Of a DNA stretch of 64,000 bases, positions 1 to 11,127 are shown one piece after another (the first letter of the stretch is position 1; each line of letters opens with the position of its first letter). The stretch covers positions 213,359,982 to 213,423,981 of the forward strand of contig CP136063.1 in assembly GCA_032622095.1 (NCBI GenBank), read 5' to 3'. A model generated the notes under the pieces. It was not told where the DNA came from, did not search any database, and saw only the letters and a program-made list of their open reading frames with translations. This DNA comes from Siphonodentalium dalli. Lineage: Eukaryota; Mollusca; Scaphopoda; Gadilida; Siphonodentaliidae. The position numbers and the translations under genes were made by a program.

Positions 1-1079
1 AACCAGTTGAAAACCGCGGTTTTTTTTTTAAATTGAAACAAGTGGCGGCCATTTTGAATCAGTCAACCATTATTATTGTTTGTTGGGGAAACAACTTCAA
101 TCATCAGAGTGCAATCTGACAATTCATGTCAATTGCGTGCTTTGAGTCACACTAACGTGAACAATACTAGTACTAGTATTTACACATAATTATATACATG
201 TATAGGAAGGCAGAGTAACTCAGCGAAATTGATCATAAGTTGTGTAAACTCAACTTAATGCATATTTCGTTGTGTTTACTTGGTTATTTTCACGTATCCT
301 TCCAAATAATAGTAATCATATTTCCTGTGTGGAACCGATTAAATTGTGAGTGAACAAACTAGACCGAGATAGAACCGATTGAGACATCAAAATTCGGGGT
401 TATCGTCGTTGTTATGACCCACACAATGGGAATTTTATTAGTTTTACGTTATCTGGGACCACAGATTGTGAGCGGAATGGAAACATTGCACAAATTATAA
501 CCTGATGGATGGTTCAGAAATTCTGTTTTGACTGTCAACAACTCGCTAAAATGTATAATTTGGATCATAAGGAACCATAAGAAATCATTGCTGAACCATC
601 ACAATCCGGTGATAGAACTACTTCCGATATAACATTTCCTACACAGTGGGCATATCAAATGTTCATCATATATTTCGAATGATATCTCAAATTACTTCGT
701 TGAACAAGTTACAGTTTTCAACAATATGTGGTAATTCATTAGTCTGTCCCACTTAAAGATGAAATTGTTCAGAAATATTCATTCAATATTTCGGCCGTGT
801 CTCCATTTTCTGACACGTTGGCGAGTCATTATTATATACTCCCTAATAAGGATTGCCGAGTAAATTATGCCTGCACACCTTATGGTTGCGATAACTTCGT
901 TGCGTTTTAATAGTAATCCGAGTTTCTCGACATCCATTCAGGTTCATCTTGTCTGATTAAACATCTTTGTGGCATGTGTTCGCTTTTATGTTATTCATTG
1001 TATTAGTTACATGTATCTTCTGAGCAATTGACAATATTAAAAACTCCACGAGCTTAACTGATTGTTCATGGTTCATATT
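1..1079. other. no gene seen (downstream flank / intron)
   Basis: AT-rich sequence with no exon-like frame bounded by splice sites. The only recognisable motif is a single GGCGGCCATTTT at about 44-55, which recurs in mobile elements further right. The last 8 bases (1072-1079, TTCATATT) are the left target duplication of the adjoining element. Confidence 0.5.
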
Positions 1080-1606
1080 GGGATTGACTATTTCGAGTAA
1101 CAGGAACGGAACTAGGAACAGAATGACTATTTCGAGTAACAGGAATGAGGAACAGATATATAAGCTCATAGTTCTCGCGTTTTGCGTTATGAAACAATCC
1201 ATATTATTCATCATTCGAAAGAATAGCCTCTCCACTTCATGAATATTGCAACATTTAAAGACTAATTTTGAGAACTAAGCGTATAACTGGTCAGGAACGT
1301 GGAGCGGTGAATCTGGAATTGAGTAAAATTCCTGTTACTCGGAAACATTTACGTTTTTGCTCATTCCCGATTCACCGCTCGACGTTCCTGACCAGTTATA
1401 CGACAAGTGAAATGTTGCAATATTCATGAAGTGGAGAGGCTATTCTTTCGAATGATGTATAATATGAATTGTTTCATAGCGTAACACGCGAGAAATATGA
1501 GCGTATATATCTGTTCCTCATTCCTGTTACTCGAAATAGTCATTATGTTACTCGGAAGTGGTTCCTGTTCCTCGTTCCGTTCCTGTTACTCGAAACAGTC
1601 AATCCC
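1080..1606. mobile_element. 527-bp fold-back DNA transposon (non-autonomous, 8-bp target duplication)
   Basis: The two halves are near-perfect reverse complements around a centre near 1340. The ends are GGGATTGACT and AGTCAATCCC, and both arms carry the phrase TTTCGAGTAACAGGAA. The element is bracketed by the direct repeat TTCATATT at 1072-1079 and 1607-1614. The paralogous lectin locus at 56250-56290 has the same flanking sequence (GATTGTTCATGGTTCATATT) with no element, so it acts as an empty site. An 8-bp duplication fits hAT, P or Merlin-type transposases, but the ends lack the usual hAT CAGGG, so I leave the superfamily open. No coding sequence is present. Confidence 0.85.
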
Positions 1607-1695
1607 TTCATATTGTCCATATCGTAGTTCCATATCCTTCTTTTGGTGAACGCCTTCAATCGACTACTGGCTCCTATCGGTATAGCAATACCCAC

Positions 1696-1860
1696 CTGTA
1701 TATGTCAAGAGACTAATCAGCCAGTCATGCATCGCTTGGTCCTCGATTTCAAACAGGTGTGCTTTTTCACTTTCGCACAGGGCTTTGCTCTCGAGCCATG
1801 TCTGTGTGTTATTTAATCCAATTCTGTACCAGAAACCATACGTGGCGCTGTAAGTGTATT
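1696..1860 (-). CDS. C-type-lectin-like domain exon (first half), gene A exon 5
   Basis: This exon encodes 55 residues. An acceptor (TTTTACTTTCAG) lies just above 1860 and a donor (CAG|GTGGGT) just below 1696, and both ends are phase 1. Seen in the translation: the block TWLESKALC then AHLFEIE and HDWLISLL. This is the usual first half of a C-type-lectin fold, where a Trp and a Cys precede a helix and an 'AHL..I' strand. The early Cys expected in many long-form lectin domains is replaced by the aromatic FWYRI. The second half, with the carbohydrate- and calcium-binding loops, must lie beyond the left edge, so ligand type cannot be judged. The phase matches the EGF exon at 7004-7117, which suggests one secreted EGF-lectin protein. 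Domain call is firm; membership in the same transcript is inference. Confidence 0.7.
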
Positions 1861-2571
1861 CTGAAAGTAAAATACGGTTAAATATATTAACACTATAATC
1901 CAATTATTACACACTCACCGTAATCAGTGTCAATAGCTGACAAAATTATTACCTCGTAACGTACAATGTACATAACATCGCATGATAAAGGTATCCCTAC
2001 TGACTCGTTGCTATGCCATATAGCTGTTTTTTTGGAACTACTTGTCAACAAAATTCAAAACACGCTGTATAGTTCATATATGCTGTGAATTATACACACG
2101 AATACTCAAACGTCGGGGATTGGGAGATTGCATACCTACAATATCTGATACACCTTAAACTGATTACACATCAATACTTTTTTCGAACATATTTTACAAC
2201 AAATGCAATGTGTTCTACAAGCAATCTACACTGCGTTATTTATTAGTTACTTTGTAATATGTTAAATAATAATATTAATAATATATCTTATTGCGCAATG
2301 TTTGGTTCCGCGTAATAGTCGAAAATGGAAATCAGCATGGAAATAGTACTCATATGTTGCAGATGGCCAAAGAACATCACTTACGAAATATAGTAAATCG
2401 TGGATTGTAATCGTCAATACCATCATAGTGTGAATGATCGGGCACCATACAGTTATTCGGGAAAATAGAGGTCTGGGGTTCTTTTAATTAATTCCATCAG
2501 TAAATTTATCTCACATCTTTCGTTATTATACTCTCGCTAATAACTCACAAGAGGCCCCCAACATGGGTGAA
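1861..2571. other. intron, no gene seen
   Basis: The first 130 bases resemble the sequence upstream of the second lectin exon (57183-57300), including AAAATACGGTTAAATATA, so intron as well as exon was duplicated. No other feature was recognised. Confidence 0.5.
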
Positions 2572-2775
2572 AAAACTATCATGTTCTGTTTTCCCGTTGA
2601 TAAACTACAAATTACCCACCTCCCCAGTATACTAGTATAAAAACTATCATGTTCCGTTTCCCGTTGATAAACTACAAATTACCCACCTCCCCAGTATATT
2701 AGTATAAACACTATCATGTTCCGTTTCCCCGCTGACTAACTACAAATTACCCACATCTCGGTATAATAGTCTCAA
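2572..2775. repeat. tandem repeat, about 67 bp x 3
   Basis: Three head-to-tail units each begin with ACTATCATGTTC and contain CTACAAATTACCCAC. The first two are nearly identical and the third is more diverged. Confidence 0.85.
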
Positions 2776-3126
2776 CAGTTATACATATATAGCGAATTTA
2801 TGATGCACTGACTCTTTCATGTATACACAATTATGTGCGTGTATAAAACAACAACTCTTAACGAAACGGCCATGGCAATGGTGATGTTAACCGTGACATA
2901 ATTACCTGGGTTACGAGGACGCCATTGTTGTCATGTCTAAGAAGGATGAAGTTTGAATAAATACTGGAGCACAAGCTTCTCACATACGAAACATTTCAGC
3001 TATAAATAGTTTAACGGGAAATATAATCACTGTCGTGACCGTGTGATAATGGTCGGTGTGTTGGCTCATATGAGACATCATATAGATATTCAGGGTAACC
3101 TCTAGGTGGGAGCCATATTATATTTT
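2776..3126. other. intron, no gene seen
   Basis: AT-rich filler. It holds scattered GGCCATGG and 'CCTCTAGGTGGGAG' phrases also seen in the repeats at 3641-4063. No exon or element ends were recognised. Confidence 0.4.
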
Positions 3127-3477
3127 AAAGCACAATCCCATTGTTACAATCTTTCCCTGATTTTTGGTAAAGCACACCTATTTCCAAGGTTGGAGAAGGA
3201 ATAGTTCAGTGATTATCCCATCTATTCACATTCAACGGCGATCAGTGCATGTTAATCACGTTGTTGGGCGTGGCTAACCGGCTATTGTGTTCATCGCGGT
3301 CAGCGCACGGATTGTGCGTCGTGGTCAAAACACGCTCAGTGACACATTTCCAGTTGATTTCATTATGTGGGATCAATTGTGCTCTAAGTCGGTCAGAGCA
3401 CGCGAATAATTCTTTACCAAAATAAATCTCGTCTTCGACTCGATTGATTCTGGTAAAGAACAATTATTGTGCTCTGA
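3127..3477 (-). mobile_element. short interspersed DNA element, family R, copy 1
   Basis: This 350-bp segment is the reverse complement of 15991-16419 with high identity. The ends are imperfect inverted repeats of the type AGAGCACAAT...ATTGTGCTCT. The longest frame inside (3242-3463) matches a frame in the other copy, sharing the blocks FTRIN, CSDRLRAQLIPHN, INWKC and VLTTTHNPCA. The conservation can be explained by recent common descent of the repeat, so I do not call a gene. Confidence 0.6.
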
Positions 3478-3640
3478 CCCTTACTTGTGGATAATAATTC
3501 CATGAAACAATGACATCGAGCCGACAATTTGATCCATCGACACACCATGCAACCCATATTTATTTGAGAGATGCTTTGAACATTTACAGGCTTGCTGATT
3601 AGTATATGAGATATATTGAATTTAAACTACTGTCAATAAG

Positions 3641-4063
3641 AAACATAGCCGCCGGCGGCCATCTTTAATTTTACTCTTCACATGAGTAAATTCTCCGGCA
3701 CACCCCACAGGTACGTCCCTCATCTGACCGTCACCGTAACTCATATGGATCTTCGGGGTGACCTAGCTATAGCTGGTAGCTATCGAAATTTCCCAACTTT
3801 CACTGAAAAACATGGTAGTCAGCGTCCATCTTGGATTTCACATTCGAATCCACCGACACAGGCATGTTAATGATCGTCACCTCTAGGTGGGAGCTATTGA
3901 TTTTGAAACATTTTCGATGAAAAACATAGCACTGGCAGCCATCTTGGATCTCACCCCTTGCATCAATAAATCATTGGGGATGTCGTACAACACACATTTG
4001 TCATCCGGTTAATGCATAACGATCTTCGGGTGGGGGCTACTAAATTCCTCTGAATATTGATAA
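3641..4063. repeat. degenerate tandem repeat (3 units of about 110-170 bp) with GGCGGCCAT motifs
   Basis: Units start near 3641, 3811 and 3923 with AACATAG or AACATGG followed by a G(G/T)C..CCATCTT block, and each ends in a 'gg(t)gggagcta' phrase before GATGAAAA or GATAAAA. The frame at 3682-3870 falls in this repeat and is not a gene. Confidence 0.6.
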
Positions 4064-5066
4064 AACTAGCGGCCATGATTGGGACCATTGCATTTGCATC
4101 GTATTACTAAAACTAGTTTTAACTTCCTTATATTTAATCAACCCGTTAAAGGGATACTGTGCTGACATGTTGTTGTTTGTTTCTATAGGCTCTGCTTTGT
4201 GGAATGAGTTAACCATATTTACATTATTGGAAGGTCTGTTGAGTACGAAGTAATGTTACGGATGACAGATTAGCCGGAATGCAAAAATAGAACTATCGCC
4301 GTCGAGTAATTTTTGTACAGTTTTCAAGCAAATGTATCAAATAATGTTACAGTATATGCATACTAGTCCCATATACTCATTTAAATTATTGTACAGTCAC
4401 TAGTTATTGAGTTTCTTGAGTTCATATTTTTACACGATCATGTGTGCCACGTGTTGCCCAGTCCATTTCCGTCAATTAATTTGATTACGTCTTGTAATTT
4501 AATGTATGGCTGGGGCTTATATAAGAACGTTCAAAGAAGACATCTGCGAGTCAAATTACTTATTTTGCTCTATATATTGTGGATGTTATGGATCGTTGTT
4601 ATTACCAGGAATTTATTGAAAATGGATAACCATAACCCTCCTATGCCAACATATCCTCGTGCAGATACACTATGTGTTTCCTTTGGTGATTTCGTGCGCT
4701 GATTCGTTCCGACTACGCTCTAAATAGTTAATAGCACAATGCTTGAAAATGCTTACAAAATGGACCGAAGGTGAACGCCGAACTCTGATTTTTAATATAT
4801 TTAATTGAATGAGTCCTTAGTGTCACACTATGAAGCGTTAATGGCCACACAGTTCGTGTTCAGCGAAAGAATTTAACGTTTTCGCGAGGTGATTTCATGT
4901 GTATTTCATATGGGATATTGCGGACACGTTTCCACCAAGTACATTACATTACAGCGTCTGGGAGTCCAACCTTATGTGCTACGGGGACAATAACGACCGG
5001 TTTATTAATTTTGTGCTCCTAAACGATGATTTGAAATCATATAAAAATAGCAGGCAATTCTTCAAG
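4064..5066. other. intron, no gene seen
   Basis: About 1 kb with no exon with matching splice sites, no element ends and no tandem structure. Short open frames here show no domain-like composition. Confidence 0.4.
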
Positions 5067-5646
5067 GATTGTCCACTTATAAATGGACAATCGGTACCTA
5101 AAATGGTCATTAATAAATGAACAATCCAACCACGCGTGGCACGCGAGCTCGGGATTGTCCACTAAACGAAGACATGTTTTGATAATCCTGCATGTTAGCT
5201 TCATATTTAATATGAAGGGCAATAACTCTATAAATAATATTAATTTGCTAAATAACGGTGATTTGTATGAGAAGAAGTGTTTTTGACGAAATAACGGAGA
5301 TATTTGAAGAAGAGTTGTTGATGAAATAACGGAAATATTCGAAGAAGTGTTTTTAAAGAGCGTAACCCCAAACCTACCCACCCAAGGGAAGACTTTGACT
5401 TATATTTCACAAAAGTTGATCTGTTGTGGTGTTGCAAATTTCTCACACAAATCTCCGTCATTTAGTAAAGGTACATTATTTATAGAGTTATTACCCTTCA
5501 GATTTAATATGAAGCTAACATGCACGATTATCTATAAATGTCGTGATTTAGTGGACAATCCCAAGCTCGTGTGCCACGCGTGGTCGGAATGTCCATTTAT
5601 TAACGACCATTTTAGGTACCGATTGTCCATTTATAAGTGGACAATC
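5067..5646. mobile_element. 580-bp inverted-repeat element with self-complementary ends
   Basis: Left arm 5067-5280 is the reverse complement of right arm about 5430-5646. The terminal motif GATTGTCCACTTATAAA is itself a small hairpin, because TTGTCCA pairs with TGGACAA. Both arms carry the phrase CCACGCGTGGCAC. The centre holds short direct repeats of GAAATAACGGA. A clear target duplication was not found. Frames across it on both strands are by-products of the palindrome. Confidence 0.75.
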
Positions 5647-5786
5647 TTATGCGCATTAGGTGCAGAATAGCGCTTATTCCCTGGCGTTTTAATGTTTTCG
5701 ATCATTGTTCTTTGGTGTCGTTTATGCGCCGCTTCTTTGTCGATGAACGATTAAATGTGCTGCGAGTAGTGACCATGCTCACATAA

Positions 5787-6430
5787 TACCCCACACTACC
5801 CATAAAGAAGCATATTCGGACTGTGATAGGTAAAAATGTGGCTGAACATGCCGAACTTGATAATGTCCATGACGGTATTCCCGAAGTTCGTGTTGACCCC
5901 ATTGATCATAATGTGGGGTGCGTGTGGTCATTGTCCGACAGCGTAGTCAGTATATGCTCGTCGTAATACCCAATGCTGCCCTTAGTATAGGCATATTCGG
6001 GCTGTGACGAGCCCAAATGTGGCTGAACATGGCAGGTATTGAGTATCACGGTAATCGCCGAAGTTAGCGCTGGCCCCATTTCTCAGAATGTGGGGTGCGT
6101 GTGGTTGTTATTCGAAAGAGTAGTGCCTATGCTTATCGTAATACCACACAATACCATTAGTATATGTATATTCTGACTCTGACGATCCCAGATTTTGCTT
6201 AACGTGAGATGATGGCTATCACGGTAATCCAGAAATGCGTGTTGACCTAATTTCTCACAATATGGGGTGGGTGTGGCTGATTATCGGCAGAATACCCATA
6301 GGAGAGGCATAATCGGACTGCGACATGCACACGTGTGGTTGCATGGACATGCAAAACTTGGCAGATATTGGCCATCATGGTATTCTCAAAGTCCATGTGA
6401 CACCAGTTTCTTTCTGCTCACTTGGAATTC
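5787..6430. repeat. degenerate tandem repeat, about 150-180 bp x 3.5
   Basis: Four units begin near 5787, 5966, 6141 and 6291 with ATACC(C)A. They share 'GCATATTCGG.CTG', 'ATGTGGCTGAACATG' and 'GTGGGGTGCGTGTGG' phrases. Divergence increases to the right. No coding function is suggested. Confidence 0.7.
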
Positions 6431-6671
6431 ATTACATACTACTAATTGTGTGGTGTTAATCGTTGTGTATATATACGATAATGTGTTCAGAGATTGATTG
6501 ATGGTAAAGTCGTTCCCATCTTCTGGGGGATCGATTTTCAATTATTATTGTAAGGTCCCCCATTGATATTGCAAGCTATATACTTAGTACATTTGAAGAT
6601 TTAACGATACACATGCTAAGTGATTCGTATTTCGTATTTATGCCTATACGATACGTTATTACGGCTGATGG

Positions 6672-6979
6672 GGTCACTCTCACCACACAAGGTGCTGAAG
6701 GGTACACAGGTTTTGAAAATGTGCTGAAGGGTACACAGGTTTTGAAATGTCGTTCAAAATAATATTTAGTTTTCGTGTCTGCCACCATTTATGTTAGAGA
6801 ACGATTGTTTACGTTCCAACGAACATTAAATGAACTGAAAACAAACTGCTGAAGGGCGCCAGACTTTCAGAAACACAGTTTAAGAAACGGTGTTAGTGCC
6901 GATCACAAACTATGTGTACCATTCAGCACATGTCCAAACGCTGTGTACCCTTCAGCACTTTTTTTTAGTGAGAGTGACC
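6672..6979. mobile_element. 308-bp terminal-inverted-repeat element next to an EGF exon
   Basis: The ends are GGTCACTCTCAC and GTGAGAGTGACC, followed inward by GTGCTGAAGGGTACACAG and its complement. That inner motif is also duplicated directly in the left arm (6692-6740). The right end lies 24 bases past the donor of the EGF exon at 7004-7117, so the insertion narrowly missed the splice site. No target duplication is evident. Confidence 0.7.
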
Positions 6980-7003
6980 GCTTCAGCGTTATTATGTACT
7001 CAC

Positions 7004-7117
7004 GTATGCTACAATCCTTTCCAGCGAAACCGCAACAGCAACAGCAATCAAAATTAAGGACACGATCGTAGCAAACTCCTCCATTGTGACACGGGTTCAG
7101 CGAACAGTCATCGATAT
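7004..7117 (-). CDS. EGF-like domain exon with five consecutive cysteines, gene A exon 4
   Basis: This 38-residue exon, phase 1 at both ends, has acceptor CTCCCTATAG and donor C|GTGAGT. It starts with IDDC and continues NPCHNGGVC, the calcium-binding EGF pattern, and ends GFAGKDCSI. When spliced to the previous exon the split codon gives Asn, so the domain opens N-I-D-D-C, a normal calcium site. Odd point: the C4-x-C5 region reads DCCCCCGF, five Cys in a row encoded by alternating TGC/TGT. The domain therefore has nine cysteines rather than six. This may come from slippage in a GCAACA-like trinucleotide run, or be a functional variant with an unpaired or extra disulfide. It would be extracellular. 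Confidence 0.8.
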
Positions 7118-7552
7118 CTATAGGGAGAAGTAAGTTTCATTTCAGATGTTTGCCCCAGTTGTGTAGTATTCTATTCGTTTTGTTTTTTGGTTTTGATCAA
7201 ATGCAAATCTGAAACCTGGAGTTTTGAGGGCATATGTGCTCATTGCTTCAAAACCCATATTGGATTTCACTAAGTATGCAAGAGTTATCGGACTTCGGTC
7301 GCTATGTTCGAAGCTTCTAAAACTACAATATTATAGTCCACATATCATGGCAAACAACTCGACTCGGTTCAATGGATGGCACATATATATTTCACGGTGG
7401 CTGGACAATCAGGACGTTGTGGTTATGGTTGAAATTTTCACAGGTATTTATCTATAAACTAATTATATCATGCTTTCAACTTTGCTCGAAATCTTCACAC
7501 GGGTCTTCAATCTGTCTTCAGAATTTAAGTCGCACTCACAATCTCAGTATCT
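7118..7552. other. intron, no gene seen
   Basis: Intron between EGF exons 4 and 3. No element or exon recognised before the SINE target duplication at 7553. Confidence 0.4.
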
Positions 7553-7565
7553 CACTGCATGTCAG

Positions 7566-7877
7566 TGATTGATTGATTGATTGGGGTTTATTGTCGCTTT
7601 AGCCACTAAGGCCATATCACGACATTGCCAGTTTTAGTGGTGGAGGAAATCCGCACACTTGCGACTAATCTAACAGTGATTTCAATGGCTGATAAACTCG
7701 TCAACCATGTGCGGCAAACCACCGACCATCGGCGAGTAACTGGCAACTCCACCAGATAACGATTTCGAGTTACAAAGTCCACGATGGAAACATGTGGATT
7801 TGAACCCTTATCGCCAGCGCTGGAGGGCGAAACGGCTTGGAGTGGTACCCCTAACCGATTGAGCCACCGAGGCCCCC
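7566..7877 (-). mobile_element. tRNA-derived SINE with 13-bp target duplication
   Basis: On the minus strand the element begins GGGGCCTCGGTGGCTCAATC. It has an A-box (TGGCTCAATCGG) and a B-box (GGGTTCAAATCC) at tRNA-like spacing. A non-tRNA body follows, and the element ends in AATAAACCCC and a tail of four ATTG/CAAT units. The direct repeat CACTGCATGTCAG lies at 7553-7565 and 7878-7890, so both ends are defined. The internal promoter implies RNA polymerase III transcription and mobilisation in trans by a LINE. The frames at 7606-7990 are artefacts of the SINE. Confidence 0.92.
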
Positions 7878-7890
7878 CACTGCATGTCAG

Positions 7891-8401
7891 AGACGCGACC
7901 GAATATTTCAAACTCAACAATATAAAATTATGCCTTGTTCATCAACGGAATCTTGTTCATCGATGGATAGGACATACAATGTCCCAATGAGTGTGCCTTG
8001 TGAAAATCAGATAAGAACATTTACTCTTATTCCTTAGGTAGATGCTTCATTCACATAAAATTAATGCAAACTAGCTTGGTGTTAATATGTGTATGTTATA
8101 TTATAATTAGATTTGTACTATAGATAAGTAACTTTTGGAACCTGTTCCCAATCGTGAATAATTAATAATGAATAATCACCGCATTTATAATTTAATTCTC
8201 AGAATTATGGATGATGCTAAACATAACTTTAGTTAACCATGGCCTTAAATATTGGCACAATGCTCAACTGTCCCAGTTAGTATCCCTTGTGAACAAACTG
8301 ACAGGAACATTTACACTTAGTCCCTAAAGACGAAATGCTTCATTCACATAAATCACATATTTTAATTATATGGTACTATATTTTAAATGTGATTGTGTGT
8401 G

Positions 8402-8406
<5 letters not shown>
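7891..8406. other. intron, no gene seen
   Basis: Contains two loosely repeated phrases (ACATTTAC(T/A)CTTA...TCATTCACATAAA at about 8018-8060 and 8309-8350), suggesting an old 290-bp duplication. Nothing coding. Confidence 0.35.
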
Positions 8407-8465
<59 letters not shown>

Positions 8466-8474
8466 GCTCTCTCT
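8407..8474. repeat. (CT)n microsatellite
   Basis: Dinucleotide CT run with two CG interruptions. Frames through it read as Ser-Leu or Arg-Glu repeats and are not genes. Confidence 0.95.
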
Positions 8475-8846
8475 ATATGTAGTCCCTGACGCTCTCTCTA
8501 TGTGTATGTTCCTTATTGCTGTCCACTTTTCTACCGATGAACAATGGCATGGATATATATTTCGGCACTCCGGGTAACACGGTCTGGGTTCCGTCTGTGG
8601 CATAGGCCCCTGGGGAAAATTACTAAGATAGCAATATACACTATACCAGTGACAAGGTTAAAATGGTAGACTTTATCTAAAATCACACAAATTATCAAAG
8701 CCCTAATTAATTCCAGAAATCGATAATTTCATCCAAACTATCCTCATATGTATCTTATTGTCAATACAATTCCCTTTCATTTCACATATAACTCGGCGAA
8801 ATTGAACGAAGCGATGTCGAGATATCGTATCGGAAAGTATACAAAT

Positions 8847-9152
8847 CTACCGAATAAATCGGGTAGTCAATCTCCCTGTTCGCTCATAGGCCTTTGACCT
8901 AGTTATCAAGTCAACATTTTTGAGCAATAAATTGTCGCGAAGGTGTACTTCAATGTGACGACATAACCTATAAAAAAAGTCATTCCGAAGACACCCATAC
9001 CGTTTTTTTGTTTCATCAGATATGTCTTTGCCCAGTTTTCCAACTTTATTCATCAAACGAAATCCAAACAACAAGACGCGTGGTAGCAGTAGCGTATCTA
9101 TGTATTGTCGAGATAAAAAAAATGGTACATGCTTAATGAAGATCGCTTCGTT
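8847..9152 (-). other. unrecognised open frame, 101 codons, no start codon required
   Basis: The minus frame is open from just after a stop near 9155 to the stop at 8847. It reads as plausible protein with mixed hydrophobic and charged stretches: FIKHVPFFLSRQYIDTLLL near the start, then KKRYGCLRNDFF and LCRHIEVHL. I recognise no family. It could be an exon, a fragment of an old transposase, or chance in this AT-rich DNA. It sits inside the intron between gene A exons 4 and 3, so it is not part of that gene. Confidence 0.2.
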
Positions 9153-11127
9153 TTAACGACAGCGAAAATCGATAATTTAGAAAACGAGCGAACAAGTGCA
9201 CGATTATTATATAACGAATATCGTGGCACGATAATACCCAAACCGACACGTTCACCGTAGACAGGCAATCAATTGAGATCATTTAAAGCTCCACCAATTG
9301 AACTGATTACGTAACAACTGGAAACCGGGATCCGGAAAATACGGATTCGTCATCTAATGTTTAGTCTCCTTAAACATCATTTCGCTTGACCGTCGAACTG
9401 AGTTTAGTTGCCTGAATAAAGTTATAGAACGCAAAACAACGATTGTAATTGACAAAACAATTTTCGCTATACATTTTGCAGGTGGGAGCGCTTCTCGCGA
9501 AAATGCCCAATGTAAATATGCCCGTTTTCTTAATTTTGAAATGGTTAGCCGATTGACATATCTATTCTGTGAGCAAAACTACCCAGTTACCACCCTGAAC
9601 ACAATCAGGCTGTTAGAATGGTTACTGACGTTTTGTGTTCCACCTGGTAGCTGGGCAGTTATGCTAATCTCACAGAGTAAATATGTAAGTCAGCTAGCCA
9701 TCGAGCAACCGGTTACAAGTGCCCCAAATAAGCCCCGTTAGGTCTAAACCCGGATCAAGGGGAGCAAACTTAATAAAAGCCCGTGGGCGTATTTTTTAAT
9801 CCCCTTTCAAATTCACCTAACTACACGTATACTATAATAGCGAGTTTGCGATTTCAAACCGGTACGGGTACGGGTACGCGTACGGGTAGCTACCCGTACC
9901 GGTGCACATTTTGTAATCGCAAACTGTTTTACCGGTATAATTCATCACATCGACTGTAATGTACGGTCAGCCAAGTGCAACAAAAAATATATTATGGTAT
10001 AGATAGATTGTTATTCGCGTTATTGGCCGATGGGTTGTTAGACGAGGTGGCAGTTGGAAGAGGATGTTGCCTTTCTTTCACTCATATTGCTAACATTTTC
10101 AACAAATGGATTCTACAAGTCATAGACCGATGGAATGTTGACAATAAATCGGTTGGAATTTTTAAACATAGAAAATAGATTATGATAGCTCAAATATACA
10201 ATTACGTTACATATAGTTAAAATTTCCAACCAATATTCGGTGTAAAATGTATTGTTTTAGACCAAGGGTCTAATATTGTCCTACATGTACTTTCAGTTCG
10301 ATATAAGACCGCATTTGCCCCTTATTTTAGTTAGGGAATATTTAGTCATATTAAAGATGCATAATCTGAATTAACGCTCCCAAGTTACTATTTCTTTGGC
10401 TTCGGGTGTAAAAACATATTTGATTCGAGTCGAGGAACCCACCATCAAAGCTCAGAGTGATCAGATATCGATTTTTGAAGTTTGTTATTTCTTGAAATGT
10501 GTAATTATTTGTGGCCCAGAAAAAAAGGCACCAAACCGACGGTCTCTGACAATATTGCGGATGAAGATGATTAACTTTAAAATCAAGTGGTAATGCGGCC
10601 AAAATTGTATACAATAGTTGACAGCAGTTATCATTATTTTGTTGGAATTAATCGATTGCGATAACAAAAGCGTATTTAGAAGAAATGTTGTTGTTGTAAC
10701 TTTATGATATGGGGACCGTCTGATCGGTTTGAGTAGATTTAAGTAAACCTTGGTTTGGAATCTTTTAACAGATCGAAGGGTCGGCCCGTCGGGGCAAGAG
10801 AATATTTATCCCAATAATTGGGATTGTTGTTGGGATCTAAACCCGGAGGTTGGTTGAAATGTTAAACTTGGTAACAAAAAAGGTGTCAACATGTAGTTAG
10901 TTTATTATACGGATTGAATAATTGGCGACCTATATTATCCCCACTACAATATACAGCAGTATTGTGGTTCAAATGCGCCATGCCCGTTCAGATAGTAAAT
11001 ATATATTAAAATGAGAAATCAGTCCCCACCTACATACGATAAAGTAACTAAACGGTAATTGATTTCAAATGTTCAATACATAGATAGATCCACGAAATAT
11101 TGATGCCCTTGTACAATGGGTTGAGAC

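Noticed and set aside
7785-7877. A functional tRNA gene
   Set aside because: A- and B-box are present, but the cloverleaf does not close and the sequence runs into a SINE body and tail.
7606-7990. Frames of 68-104 codons on both strands
   Set aside because: They lie over the tRNA-derived SINE, whose ends are fixed by a 13-bp target duplication.
8376-8603. Arg-Glu repeat protein
   Set aside because: Translation of a (CT)n microsatellite.
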